A DNA stretch of 64,000 nucleotides from Rhynchopus euleeides (Eukaryota; Euglenozoa; Diplonemea; Diplonemida; Diplonemidae). Each line of letters begins with the position of its first letter. Positions within the stretch are counted from its first letter, which is position 1. Positions 11,037-23,202 of this stretch are shown in pieces. Location: contig OY723269.1 of assembly GCA_963210315.1 (NCBI GenBank), positions 1,550,001-1,614,000 of the forward strand, in the 5' to 3' direction. The position numbers and the translations under genes are program-made. A model generated the notes under the pieces. It searched no databases. It had not been told where the DNA came from and saw only the letters and a list, made by a program, of their open reading frames with translations.

Positions 11037-11881
11037 CACACCTGTGTGCCGTACGGTCAGACATACGTGTGATGATTCATGAGGAAAGCAAAGCCTGAGG
11101 CGCTCTGCGGCGCTTTCCCTCGGTTTGCACTGGAATACACGTGGTCTGACGCCTCTGCCCCTACACAAACCCACAGAAACTTCACGAATAATGACCGAAT
11201 AACACATGGCCATTTATTCGCGAATAATGCCATTATTCGTATTCGAATACGAATATTATTCGAATATTCACGGATGACGTACGAATCGTAATGGTGAAAT
11301 ACGAATCGTGCATATCGTATTTTATATCGCATTATATCGTATACGATTACGATATAAAATACGATATTATGCGATATTACGAATCGTTTAGGATGATGCA
11401 TGGCCACACGGGGTGGGCACCGGGGAAAAAGGCACCCAGCACATCAACGAGGGGCGGCGAGACTACCACCACCACCCCAGATGAGTCACCCACTCCGAAG
11501 CCAAAGGCTCTCAAAGAGCAGCTGGCGAAGCAGAAAGCAGGGGCGCGAGTGAGCTACGTGACAGCGAAAACACGTCATGATAAGCTGCAAGGCGATGCCA
11601 AAGACGTGTACGCCGTCAAGGATGTCGCGTCTCTGCAAACCCGCAAACCCCAGTGTTCTCCCGATGGCGAGTTTGGGGGCGAAATTCTCCATTTGTATTT
11701 TTTCCCCCGAAAACCCGACGGCGAGTTTCGGCATTTTTTTGGGAGTGGAATTTTTCACAGGTTTCAGACAGTTTCCCACTCATCGACCTGCACAACTTCC
11801 CAACAACGAGCGTCCCTGGGTTCGTGCCCCACTACGAACCGCAATTGATCCAAAGAGTCCCAGAACGCGAAGGAGAAGGCC

Positions 11882-11935
11882 AGATGTTCGCTACCGTGGC
11901 CTCCGGCGGCTGGGGGGCTCCGCCCCCTAAACCCC
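11882..11935 (+). repeat. Lone SINE-like hairpin core S4
   Basis: It carries CAGATGTTCGCTACCGTGGC and the stem CTGGGGGGC/GCCCCCTA, matching the core of the SINE-like repeat but without spacer or second core. The right arm of the stem has decayed. Confidence 0.75.
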
Positions 11936-11936
11936 T

Positions 11937-13359
11937 GTGCTGTGCACCTGTCGAGTGTGCATGTACCATTTGGTGTACCATGGCAAGTGGGAAACGGCAC
12001 AACACCAGGAGTGCGACATGGCCGTGAGTGAAGACGGAGTACGTGCAGACTACCATCCCTGCACAACGAAGTCTGTACGACTTCCTCGTTGTCCACTCAC
12101 ACCGCACATTGCAAAGCGTATCGATCAGAACGAATGTTGTTGCGGATATACGCGTGCATTGCATGAGGTGCTCGCGCGCGAAGCGCGCGAGCAATTTTTT
12201 TTAGCACCCCTTTTTCCGGATCAAAACTCGCCATCACCCGCCCGTGCGGTCGAGCACCAGAAGAAGAAGCAGTCGGGCGGTGAAGACAAGAACGGCGACA
12301 GGCAAGGGGGGCAGCAGAAGGCGCACGGAGCCAATCCAGCACCGGAATTCGTGAGTGACCTGTCGTATTCACTTTGCGTCGGCAATACCACGGCCAGCCA
12401 GGCGGAGCTTGTGGTGTTGGCGATTCGGAAACACCTGTACCCGAACATGCCCAGCGGACGCGCCCTCTTGCAGAAACACAGCAGCCACACGGATGCACTT
12501 CTGAAGGCGCTGAAATATGCTCTCAAAGGTCGCACCGTGCCTATTGGCATCGACGGAACTACAGCAGCATCGATCCACACCTCGTACCTCGCTCTGACTG
12601 CATATGTTGAGCAACAACCGCTGCTGGTGTGCGTTGAGGTGTTCAGGCTGGGGTGAGCCCTGACGCAGTGATGCTTGAAGATGTGCTGCAGCGGCTCGAA
12701 TGCGACTACTCGTTTACGATCGCGTCTGTCAACATGGACAGATGCGCGACAAACCAGCGCCTCATCAAGCTCACAGGGCGTCTGTCGGTGTGGTGTTTGG
12801 GGCATCACGCCAACAAATGTTGCAAAGACTTCTACACGAAGCGCTTCCCCCTCGCCATCCAGTTCGTGACCTTCTTCTCACAGGCGCCGCGCACCACCTC
12901 AGAAACGAGGTGGTCAGCGCTGTTTCACGTCGTTGAGAATGTGGCACCCCGGACCGACCTGCTTGCAAGCTTCTTGCACGAAGAGCTTGAGCGCGCCTAC
13001 AAACCGCAAAGTGTCCGAGAGTTAGCACATTTGATCGGAGGGGATGGGTGGGGGGACATGCTCTCGGAGATCCAGACGATGCACAGAGCCTCCTACAGTT
13101 CTTCCTCTGGATGAGCAACCCCCCCAGCGATCAGAAGTCCTGCTTTGTCGTGGGGGAAGTATGGAAGAGCATCCAACACGTCACCAACGAGGAACAACAA
13201 CTTCTCAAAGAGCTGTGGGACACGTTTTCCTCAAGAGAGTTCTTTAAACTCATGGAGGTGATGGACCCGGAAGCAGTTGCCCAGGAGGTGATTGCTGATG
13301 AAGTGCTGGAGGCGTCGGAAGAGAGGTGGCGGGACGTCTTGGGGCGTAACACCACTTAG
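11937..13359 (+). pseudogene. Broken hAT-family transposase of hAT-A
   Basis: Three overlapping open segments (11937-12656, 12653-13114, 13048-13359) read as one protein if two frame changes are allowed, each at a G run (12650-12653 and about 13040-13056). Recognisable parts are VPIGIDGTTAASIHTSYL, like the DUF659-type catalytic start of hAT proteins, the SVNMDRCATNQ and WCLGHHANKCC pair expected before the insertion domain, and SETRWSALFHVVENV, matching the hAT TRWnS motif. The C-terminal hAT dimerisation signature was not found. A coding-like segment at 11395-11650 may be an earlier exon. The breaks may be real decay or homopolymer sequencing errors. The element is probably inactive as read. 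Confidence 0.7.
12170..12192. repeat. 10-bp GC hairpin with GAA triloop
   Basis: GCTCGCGCGC pairs with GCGCGCGAGC across GAA (12180-12182), giving the sequence GCGAAGC at the tip. A near-identical design is found in another hAT element at 23275-23299. Confidence 0.8.
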
Positions 13360-13652
13360 CCGGATCCCATCCTTGTGGTGTTGTCTCATGTGGCCACCTA
13401 GCCATCCCATTGCCTCCCTCAGAAGCCTGTAGTAATAGTGCGATATGGGCATATCGCATACGATATCAAAGCTGACTAAACACGATATAAATACGATATA
13501 TTGCGATATATTGCGATATCGCCTTAAAAAATACGATACATATCGTATTTACGATATGATACGATATTACGATTCGTACGTCATCCGTGGAATATGTAAC
13601 TCTGAAAATCGGAGATCACGAATTATTCGCGAATAGTATCTTCACTGCCCTA

Positions 13653-14796
13653 GGGGGGGCTAATTCAACCCAAAAAACGGGAGTAAACCCCACTTTTTCA
13701 GGGAGCACCCCTAAACATGAAATCAATGCTACAAACCGACCCAAACCAGTCCAGAAACGTGTTTCTGGGGGGTTTTGGTGACCTGTGTGGCCCAGAGAGG
13801 CCCAGAAACGCGATTTTTTTCAGTTGGCACAGATGTGGTACCAGATGCGGTACCTGAATGGCCCGAGAAAAACAGCCGGCGGGCACTCCTTTCTGCAGGC
13901 ACTGCGGCTTGACGTCATATGTCACCATTGCATCAATGTAGTCATGATTGAGCCACTTCGATAGTATTCCGCCCCCTTCACAGTTTTTAAGATCGGCAAG
14001 GTGTGTTTATCGTCGTTGGCGTGCCACCGTACCTTTTTCACGTACCCCAATGCTGGCTGGCACGACATGAACTGTGCCAGCCACTCCGGTGCATCTCCCG
14101 GAGGAGGGAGACGAGCCTCCTCGTCGAGAAGGAAAACGTTCTCGATCCGAGTGGCGCTCAGCTCGCCAGCAGGTTCCTTGTCATTTGCCTTCAATTATTT
14201 GAGGGCGTAGCCGCCCCATTAGAATGGCAAGGGCCGCTGGTTGATTACTCTCAATGAGAGCAGGGCATCAAGTGCTCACTTTGGGGGATATCGAGGTCGC
14301 TGAGTTATTGCCACCTCTGAATGGCGTCGGAACGGACAAACCCTCTGAGCAGCGTCCTGCTTCCGCCCATAGTGCGTGCCCATCATCTCCGGAACCTCAA
14401 TCTACAAGGGATACCAACCTTCTCAGTGCAAACACGAGTGCACTTTGGCCTCTGCCCCCACCTCGCGGTGCTGCTTGTCGCCCCTCGGTACATGGTGCTG
14501 TTACATCGATCCGCGTCATCAAGTAGAGCTTGACCGATGAACCATTCGGTTGCTTCGACCACAGGTTTCGCTGTATGTTGCAAGCAGCCGCTGTAAACTG
14601 GCACATCACCGGTACCACATCTGTGCCAAAAAATTGGAGACGCAAAAAATAAGCTTTCCGGGCGGAATTTGGGCCTATTTCGGGCAGATACCGGATTTCC
14701 GGGGTGATATGGGGTGTTTCTGGCCTTTTGGTGCCCTTGGGGGCCTCTCTGCGGCGAAGTTGAAAATTTGGGTTTACTCCCGGTTTTAGCCCCCCC
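13653..14796. mobile_element. TA-flanked DNA element, copy A (1144 bp)
   Basis: It begins GGGGGGGCTAATTCAACCC after TA (13651-13652) and ends TTTTAGCCCCCCC before TA (14797-14798). Inner TIR parts are CGGGAGTAAACCC and its complement. A second copy at 24551-25693 is almost identical over its whole length. TA duplication suggests a Tc1/mariner-like mechanism. Minus-strand fragments such as PEWLAQFMSCQPALGYVKK and YIDAMVTYDVKPQCLQKG look protein-derived but lie in different frames, so any gene inside is broken. hAT-A abuts and overlaps the left junction. Confidence 0.85.
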
Positions 14797-17361
14797 TACC
14801 CCCCCCCCCCCCCCCCCCACCCCACACTGCCTGCCGGGGCGTGTTGTGAAGTGGTCGCATAAAAAAAGAATTGGGAAGGGATCGAAATAATACTGAGTTG
14901 TGCGGGACACCGAACTGGCACAGCAAAGAGGGGGGGGGGGTTAGTCCACTGGTCTGTGCCACTAATATGCCTGTGTACGGCACACCCGCACAAGAGATCA
15001 CTGGGTTCGCTCCTGCGAACGTTGGGGGAGGGGGGGAGGGGGAGGGGGGCGAGGCCCCCACCCCCCGACCCCCTTCAACAAGCCGCTCACTCCTCCCCCA
15101 TTATCGCCGCCCCCCACCCCCCCGTTGGCTATAAAAAGGACTAACATTGCGAGAAGGTGCGGGGAGACTTGATTTTCCATTCACTCTCGACAATCAAAGC
15201 CCCCCCTGTGTCGAATCATGCATGCCCCCTGTTGGATGTTGTGCAGCTCAGACCCGGGAGAGTTTGGACGAGGAGTGGCCCCAATCCCCCCGCCACCACC
15301 CGTGCCGGGGTAAGTGATTTTTTACGTTCACTCTCGACGACTATACCCCCCCCCCCCACCAGCCGCGCGTCCTTTCTTTTAATAATCGAACCGTGAAAAA
15401 ATAGTAACACACCCACGTCCCCCCACCACCACCACCCTCAAAATCCAAAAAAAGTGCATGCTTTTGGAGATTGCAGCTGGGGTGCTCCAGCATCACCTTG
15501 GTCCCCCCTCCCCCGATCTATCTTCTAACCCACCCACCCACCCACCCACCCCCCCCCCCCCCGTCCATCCCGTCTCCCCACAACTGTGTTCATGTCCCCA
15601 GAATGACCCAAATACTAAGGCTCCCCCCCCCCCATCTCCCCCCCCCCCCCCCCCGGTATCTGTCTGAGTGTTTCTCATCTTATCGTGTGCTGGGCGGAAA
15701 AAGCGCCACTGCACAGGGGGGGGGGGGGGGCTTTCCCCCCCCTCTAAGTAGTCTGGGGCTGTGACTCCAAAAAGGGCAGATGTTGCGAGAAGGGGTGCTG
15801 GGGGATTTGGCTTTGCTTTCACTCTCGACAATCAAACCCCCTCTAAGTAACCTGGAGCTGCCTTTATTTTTATTGCAGTTCCTGGTGCGCAGGGCGTTCC
15901 TCCTATTTTTGCGGAAGGAGTACGATTTACTCGACGAAGCGCGAAGTAGCGTGTGCGTGGGAGGAGGGAGTGAAGAGGGGGGATTTCTAATCAGAAGACT
16001 GCAGGCAAGAAGAGGAAGCGACCGAAACGGGGCCTCAATTAACAGCGAAACGCCGAACTTGGGAAGTGGGGGGGGAGCCGGCTCTGTACTACAAGTCGCG
16101 GACTCACTCTAGACGAAGAGGGTGTCGCGGCCGTGTGGGGAACCAAAAACCTGATGAAGGAGGTCCGTGTGTAGTGCCCAAACACGCCGTGACAGCATCG
16201 CCAACCTGGCCAATTCAGCCAGTGGGGTCTCTGCCTGGAACACAAAAAAACACTCAGAACACCAAAGGAAACTGCACGTCTTCTTTGGAATCCCCCTAAG
16301 CGGGGCAAAGCCCCTTCACTAAAGTGCTTAGTAAGGTGGGGAGGGGTGACCGTACGAAAATATTGCAATTCGGGTGGTGGTGGTGGTGGGGATCCGGAGG
16401 CATTGCTGGCAGCCCCCAACGTTGGGCCCTCCCAATTGCAGGTTTCACACAAACACAGGCGGATTTGGCGCTGGTGGGGTTTTTTTTTAACTAGTTACAA
16501 TCGACGGTGCGTGGCGGAGTCGCGAAGTAACGAAGGAAGGATTAGCACCTTCATGCCACACAGGGGTGTCCATAATAAAGCGAAAGGAGTACGATTTCCC
16601 CTCCTCCCGCAGCGGACAGCACAAGACCACACCCTCCATCCCCCCAACCCCATTACTTCTACTTCAGTCTCTGCCCAACTCCCAATCCCCAGCCCCCCCC
16701 CCCCCTCACTACCCAGCTGCCCCCTACGCACCCCTTCTCTATTTGACTACCCCCCCCCACCCCCCCCCCCCGCCCTCCCCGCCCCGACAAGCTGCTACTT
16801 TCGGCTGTGATGATGTCGGGATCCAACGTTGCCCATCTCGTAGAACTGTTGTTAAGGTGACGTGGGGTGTGTGTGTGTGTGTTGATCACTTTTTAGGTGG
16901 GTTAACCCTGCACGGGTCCTAGCCCACCCTGTGTGTGTGTGTGTGTGTGATGGGTGCCCCCCTTCGGAGAGAGACATCTGATAAGAGGGCACGTTCGGTC
17001 TACGGGGGTGGCGGGGATGGATGCGTGTGTCGGGGGCAAAACTCTCAACTGGTAATGATGGGATCCGAAGCGGCAGTGGGGCGCGGAAGCGGGGGGGGGG
17101 GGGTTTCCCGGGTCTGTTCCGATTTTTCCGGAAAAAATCCAGAAACAATACAAATGGGGAGCATTCGCTCAGTTGTGCAGAAAAGCGATCGCAGTCGCTT
17201 CACAAAGAGGGGGACAAGCTGACACCGTTTGACACAGAGCGAAGTCCCCACAGGGATTGGGGTGGGTGGGTGGGTGGTGGCGCTGGGCGAGGGAGGACTC
17301 AGAGGAAGCCCCCCCCCCCCCCCCCCTCCCTCTTTCACACACCCCCCTCCCCCCTTGTTTT
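14797..17361. other. Gene-free stretch with homopolymers and short dispersed repeats
   Basis: Long C or G runs lie at 14799-14819, 15548-15562, 15626-15654, 15717-15731, 16751-16770, 17090-17103 and 17311-17327. A block of about 60 bp, beginning TTGCGAGAAGG and ending TTCACTCTCGACAATCAA, occurs at 15147-15204 and 15782-15842, with a partial copy near 15327. The word GAAGGAGTACGATTT occurs near 15914 and in longer form at 16572-16597. No gene could be supported, although 15880-15960 is weakly coding-like. Confidence 0.5.
16572..16597 (+). repeat. 26-bp dispersed word, copy 1
   Basis: It contains AATAAAGCGAAAGGAGTACG and is identical over 26 bp to 36479-36504 in the intron of the RING-CH gene. 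The similarity extends left (GGGTGYCY). A 15-bp part also occurs near 15914. Confidence 0.85.
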
Positions 17362-19324
17362 CACGGTGGTCTTATGCAGAAAATGCATATCATTTTGCTA
17401 ATCAAATTTTTGCATATCAAATTTTTCCGATTTACATATGTAAATTTTGGAGTTTACATATGTAAAATCCGGAGCTTACATATGTAAATCCGGAGGTTGC
17501 ATATGTACCCCCGAGGCAAAAATGAGCGAACGGGCAGCATGCCGTTCCTCTTTTTTGCCTCGTGAGAGGTTCCCCCCCCACCAGGCAAGGTGAAAAATGA
17601 AGAAACGGGCAGCATGCCGTTCTACATTTTTCCTTGCAAGGCAGGGAGGGCGCCCCCCATGCCAGACAGCAGCCACCCCTGCAGGGGCAACAACTGACGT
17701 GCATGGGGGAACGAGGTGGGTCTGGACCCGACACCGCCACCACACGCGCAGTGCACCTTTCGGATACACTGTCGTGAGTGGGGTGTGGGCAGTTCCCCTA
17801 TCCTGTGAGCTCCTTTCGGACGAAGAGGTGCAGCGGTTATCTGCAACCTTCGTCCTGGACTTGCCTCGGGGGGAACGCCACGGTTTACCGCGGGTCCCGA
17901 CGAGGGCACTCAGGCAGGATCTTCACGCCACCCCGCACCGAGGTCCCTTCTCACGCGGCGTGTCTCCCAGGTTCATGGCGGCGTCATCAGGTCAGGCTTT
18001 GTAGTCTCTACACCATCAGTAGTAAGGGAAATCCTAAAACCATACATGAAATCCACCTTTTGGGCCGCTGGTGTACGAGGCTTGTTCCTCCAATTGAATC
18101 ATGTTTGCTGTGTCAGGCAATATCAATACAGCCGCTGAAAGAAGTCAAGGTGTTGTGGATCTGCTGCTCACAGGAAGGATTCAGGGTGGATCACAAGACT
18201 GACCACCCTCTTTCCTTTGTCAAGTACCCTGTAAAACATCAGAACACCAAGTATCTTTCAACACTACATGTTCAAGAGTGGAATCAGTGGAATCGGAAGG
18301 GGTCACCTACCACACGGACACAGTTCCCGCGACTAATAAATGCCGAGAGTTCCGGTGTCCGACCACCTGGTATTACTTGGCTCCATCCACCCAGTCATTA
18401 CGAGGGGGCGTCCCTTGAAGCCAGTTCCGCAGAACTCAGACCCCCTTAAAACCAATGTCCTGTGTAGACAACTACTTAGCCTGCCTGATGACGACACCAA
18501 TTCGCTGGGAGAGACGCCGCGGTCCAGGACCCCAATGGGGATGACGTGGCATTGTTTGACCGAATCGGTTGTGTAAGTGTGTAGCCCCCTCCGCCCTCTG
18601 TCCCTCCCCCCAGGGTGGTGTGTGGAGGCGAGAAGCGCAAACAGCAGCAATGCAGGCATAGCAAAAAGTGGATCCCTGCAGGTAGACCCTCGGGGTACAT
18701 CCCTATCATCGGGTCACCTGAAATTTCCCAATTTGAAAATCTGCAACAATCAAGGCAACACGCGATGGGACGGGGCACATGACCTTGCACAGGGGTGGGG
18801 GGGGGGGGGGGCAGAAGGCAGGGGGTGGGGTTGCGGTTGGGGTAGGTATAGCGTTTGAATACTTGAGTTTTGTCTGAATTTCGCACAAGAGACGACCCGA
18901 ACCTCAATTGGCCGATTTTCTCCCCACAACCCCGATTTGGAGGCAACCCTCATTTGCTTGATTTTTGGGGTCGCATGAGGGAACTCGGGGCGGAAACTCG
19001 AGATTTTCTCACGACTGTCTTCGAAAATGGACAGTTCCAGACCACCAGGACCCGATTTTCGTCCCAGAAAATTTTGGGTCAATATTTTGGGCGAGATTTG
19101 GCCAAGGCCAAAAATCAGCCATTTTCGGGACCGGTTTTAACGCGTTTTAGGGCCCAAAATAGGCTCAAAACTCAAAAATTCCTTCGAAATCGGCCTCAAA
19201 CGTCCAAAATAGACCCACCCCGGAAAAAAAATTCGAAAAGGGTCCCCCTATAAATCGCCGGATTTTACATATCAACCAAAATCTGAAAACCGTATACTTT
19301 TTCAAAATTTTGAGTAAATGGCAC

Positions 19325-20529
19325 CAGGCCTGGGCGGGGAACGAGCCCTTTTTCCAGGTTTTTTGGGTCGGGGAACCAGGTTTTTTCTAAGAATTTTTAC
19401 AAGGGATTTTTTGCTCGCCCCCCCACAGTTTCCAGGCGCGTGCCCGTCAGGCGGGACTTATTCTCTGATTTCTCTCCGCGTCATCATGTGACAGCTCTCG
19501 AGTGATGCCCAGAGATGCTTGCGGCAGAGAGTGCCCCTCATGCGCGTTACAGCTGAAAATGAATGAGGATCATCTGGCACTCGTTCTCATCGGGGGTTGT
19601 GCTCCGCAGGGACTCAATACACCTTGGCACTCTCGCAGAGCTGGACATGCCAGCAGCTGGAGGACAGTTACAAAGCTGCCACTCCCGACGCCACCCACCT
19701 GCTGGCCCCTTCAGGTCTGAAAGCCCAAAAGCTCCCGGGGATTTTTGCAGTGGTGCGCACCATATTCAGCGCAGTAGGGTGATCTCTCCAATTTTCCAAA
19801 ACTGCTGGTCTACTGGTTTGGGGAACGGTCGTCGGCAGACCGTTGAAATGCCCGTGTTAGCAAGGCACACTCACGTTTCAGGTAGCGTGTCGCGTGTCAC
19901 GCATGTCGCGAACGCGGCAAGTGTACCTCCCAGGTAGGGAAGCCCGACCTCCTGTCCGATGTCAGTCAGGCTTCGAAGAAGCGCTTCATGGATGCGGCGC
20001 TGACCTCCTACGCTGCACTGTACCCGGAGAAGTGAGATAGATGGACGGGCACACGCTACCTGGGGGGTCTGGGGGGCGGTGCCCCCCAGCCGCCGGAGGC
20101 CACGGTCGCGAACATCTGTTTGTGTGGGCGTACAGATTCTGTGCGAGTTGGCTGCGTCCTCAGAGGCGATTGGAGTGGTTGGACCCCGACTTGATGGGAT
20201 TCGAAGGACTTAAGTACGAGACGTACGCCACAGGGGGGTCTGGGGGGCGGAGCCCCCCAACCGCCGGAGGCCACGGTAGTGAACGTCTGGCTCTCCAGTT
20301 GGCCAGCAAGGCGAACGGTACGTGGGACAGACTTCCCTCCATCCTTGTGCGCGCCCTGTCGACTGGGGAAAACTTAGAAAAAGTTTTTTCCTCTGCGAAA
20401 CAACCTTAGAAAAAAATTCCCCTAACAAAATTCTTAGAAAAAAACTTTTTTCCCCTTACAAAAATTCTTAGAAAAAAAGTTCAGAATCCTGAAAGTGGGG
20501 AACAAGCCCCCCAGTTAGGAACAGCCCTG
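19325..20529. mobile_element. Non-autonomous hAT element H5, nested in T3 (1205 bp)
   Basis: It starts CAGGCCTGGG and ends CAGCCCTG. The exact 8-bp duplication AATGGCAC is at 19317-19324 and 20530-20537. Subterminal zones contain repeated CTTAGAAAAA words (20370-20480) and complements (19360-19420). The SINE-like copy S3 lies inside it. The clean TSD in unique sequence makes this one of the best-supported boundaries in the window. Confidence 0.9.
20046..20300 (-). repeat. SINE-like hairpin repeat, copy S3
   Basis: Core-spacer-core on the minus strand, with spacer CCTTCGAATCCC in the B-box position and the TGCCCGTC extension start. It is more diverged in the spacer than S1 and S2, but both hairpins are kept. 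It is inside hAT H5, which is inside T3, which is inside the CACGG element. Confidence 0.75.
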
Positions 20530-21442
20530 AATGGCACCCCGCTACACCTTTTTCAACATTTTTTTTTATCGTGTAACGTACGGAATTGGCGCTGTTCAGG
20601 ACAATAATTTTTCCAAAAAAATATTTTTTTTTGGTGGAGAAATTCGGAAAAACTGTTTTTGCCGATATTTTCTTCGGAATTTCACCCCCGCGGATCGCCA
20701 CAAAAAGACCCGGTTTTTGACGGAATTTGAGAGTTGAGCTCCGTAGATTACACCATAAAAAAAATCGGTGAATTTAGTGGAGTAGAGTTCAATTTACTGC
20801 TGCCCAACCACTATTACCAACTTTCCTAAGGAAAATCCCCCCAAAAATCGACCCAAAAATGGGTCCGTCTCAGGGAGGCGTCCGGGCCGGAAACAACATT
20901 TTTCCGGCCCAAAAATGTGATTCCTGTGTAGTTTTAGTGAGAACCTTCCCAGGAAAAAAAATCGGTGACTTTTGCGGTGTATAAGGCCTCCTACACGGGG
21001 TCCCAAAGTACACAAAAATAGCCGAAAATAGCCGAAATCCTGGAGCAATTGAGAAAGTCAGGGGAGAGGTGGGGGCAGTGATCTCGTGCCAGGGCTGGCA
21101 GGGGGGGCCGCGGCCCCACCTCCCTTTTTCTGTAATTTTTGGGGAGGGTGGGCCGCCAGGGGTGGCATGGCCCTACCTTGGCCCTACCTCAATATTTTCC
21201 CCGTCGAATTTTGCGGATGGGTCAGATTTTGGGGCTTTTGGGTTCGGCCTTGTAGCCGAGTTTTCACGCGCAGCGTATGAAAACCCAACGCCATCATGAG
21301 CAGGTGTACCAGGTGCTGGGGGCTTGGTGGTGCTCATCGAAGCGCACCGTCAGGCACTCATCAGGTCAAGCGAAGGATCATCCCCGCCTGGAATGTGCAA
21401 CAGCACCAACCGGTGTGGGGATTAGCCTTCGAGGGATTTTAG

Positions 21443-21500
21443 GATGTTCACTACCGTGGCCTCCGGCGGCTGGGGGGCTCCGCCCCCCAGACCCCCCATG
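21443..21500 (+). repeat. Lone SINE-like hairpin core S5
   Basis: ATGTTCACTACCGTGGCCTC and the complete 9-bp stem CTGGGGGGC/GCCCCCCAG are present, with the CAGACCCCCC flank, but no second core. Confidence 0.75.
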
Positions 21501-22337
21501 TAGCCTGTTAGCTTTGCTGCCGTTCCTGAACACGGCGCGCTGGCAAAGTTACTCGGGATTGCAGTTTTGCAAGTGCTCAATGGCAACCCAAGACCCCCTG
21601 ACTACTGATTTTTGGTCCAGCAGGACGATCTAAGGCGGCAGCATCCGATGCCTTTCGAATTGGGGGGAAAACGTTCTGTGGCCCTGTTTGCATCATACTG
21701 CGGGAAATCGGAGTGGGGTTGGGCTGCACTTTTTCCCCTGCGGAGCGAGCTCGGCCCACCCTGTGCCCTACCTCTTTTTTGGTTTGCCCGACCCCCAGCG
21801 AGACCACTGGGTGGGGGGCCTTCAGGCCTTCTGCACTGCCCGGGGAAGCAGGGTGATGTTGGTGACATTCCATGAACTCTTGCATTTGAAGCAGGCCATG
21901 TTTGTGTTTCACATGATTCAGATGAGTTTTCCTGTGCATGGAAGGTGGTGGATTCGCAGGCAATAAGAAGCAAAAAAATCACTGTACAAAAGCCTACCAA
22001 GGGGGGTGAGAACTGCATCTGGGAGTAAATTGTCTTCCACTACACCTTTTTCCCCGATTCTGGCCGCATTTGATTCCGTTGCTACCATAGCTTTCCGAGA
22101 TTTTTTGAAAAAAAAAATTCCCGGCCAACCTCACCAGTCAAATTGGGATGCGCATCCGCATCCCAATTTGAACCCAACAGACTGCATTTCCGGAACTCGA
22201 AACAGGGCGGAATTGACTGCTAGGTATACCGCGGAATTCACGGTGGGGTCACAACTCAAAATTGTCAAAAAAATGTACAAATTGCTGCTGCCCAAGTAAA
22301 CGACTAAAGTATACGGTTTTTCAGATTTTGGTTGATA

Positions 22338-22722
22338 CCGTATTCGGAAAAATACTGGAACGGAAAAATGCTGGAACGGATTTTTTCTGGAACGGAAAAT
22401 AACTGGAACAAACCCGGATTTTCGAAACTTGGAACATTATTCCGTTCCAGTATTTTTCCGTTCCAGAATTAGAATATGGGGGAAATTGACGGGTACTTGT
22501 CAGTTTTTGGGGCACATGTCCGAAATCCCACCTCACCCCACCCCATGCCATGGTGGAGGATGGTGGGCCCAACATACCCTTGGGAAAGTACCCGACTCTC
22601 AGAAAACGGCCAAGTCCGCGCAGACCCCCCAAAACAATTCTGGAACGGAAAATAACTGGAACAGATGGGGTCTCGGCCGGAACTTGGAACATTATTCCGT
22701 TCCAGTATTTTTCCGAATACGG
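22338..22722. mobile_element. Small TA-flanked MITE M1 (385 bp)
   Basis: Perfect inverted ends of about 30 bp start CCGTATTCGGAAAAATACTG and contain TGGAACGGAA. TA lies at 22336-22337 and 22723-22724, and the left TA is shared with T3. The word CTGGAACGGAAAA is repeated near both ends. A related design (CCGTATACG ends, GGAACGTAAATATT words) is at 37942-38286. Confidence 0.88.
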
Positions 22723-23202
22723 TATGTAAATTTGGGATTTACATGTGTAAATCTGGAAGTTGCATATGTAAATCCCAGGTTTACATATGTAAATCTCGAC
22801 TGTCTTATGTCAGCCCGGGATTTTCATATGCAAAATGATATGCAAAATGATATGCATTTTACATATGTAAACCGCTGTTTAAGACCACCGTGTTCCTTGC
22901 CCCCGCCCCCCCCCCCCCCCCCCCCGCTTCAGAAGCTCCGTGAAATATTTTGGCACTATTCGGCAAGGGGCTTCAGGTAATTTTTTTCTTTACCCCCCCC
23001 CCCCTCCCAAAAAAAGCCGACTTCGCCGTCTTGTTGCCAGCCCTTATTGGCTTCTTTCGTTCTTTTTACTGTTCAATGGTGTGGGGCTGCTCCCCCCCCC
23101 CCCCCTCGAGAACAGCATTTGCCTTTGAACGTACCTTTCACCCCACCCCCCCATTTGCCTCCTCTCTTCTTTTGGTCTATTTCTTAACAATATTCCCTAC
23201 CC

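Larger units (their letters stand above)
10388..13647 (+). mobile_element. hAT-type DNA transposon (hAT-A), 3260 bp
   Basis: Ends are CAGTGATTAAA (10388) and TTCACTG (13647), with the 8-bp duplication CCCTAGGG at 10380-10387 and 13648-13655. Terminal zones 10388-10480, 11185-11395 and 13440-13640 are packed with ATTATTCG/CGAATAAT and ATCGTATT/CGATAT words. The interior holds a broken hAT transposase (11937-13359), a large inverted repeat (10885-11036) and a lone SINE-like core (11882-11935). CAGTG ends and a TSD of the nnnTAnnn type fit the hAT superfamily, in particular its Buster-like target preference. Confidence 0.88.
19272..22335. mobile_element. TA-flanked element T3, nested (3064 bp)
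   Basis: The left end TCAACCAAAATCTGAAAA (19272) continues into CCGTATACTTT, and the right end (to 22335) is its reverse complement apart from one extra A. TA lies at 19270-19271 and 22336-22337. It contains the hAT element H5, a lone hairpin core (21443-21500) and a 14-bp perfect hairpin at 22139-22170. No transposase frame was recognised. Confidence 0.8.
17362..22892. mobile_element. CACGG-ended DNA transposon with nested insertions (5531 bp)
   Basis: The left end CACGGTGGTCTTA (17362) and right end TAAGACCACCGTG (22892) are perfect inverses. They are followed inward by matching GCATATCATTTTGC stretches and many ACATATGTAAAT words (17395-17510 and 22725-22870). Flanks are TT on both sides, which could be a 2-bp TSD as in CACTA-type elements, but this is weak. 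Nested inside are a TA element (19272-22335), a hAT element (19325-20529), a SINE-like copy and a second TA element (22338-22722). No transposase was recognised. Confidence 0.75.
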
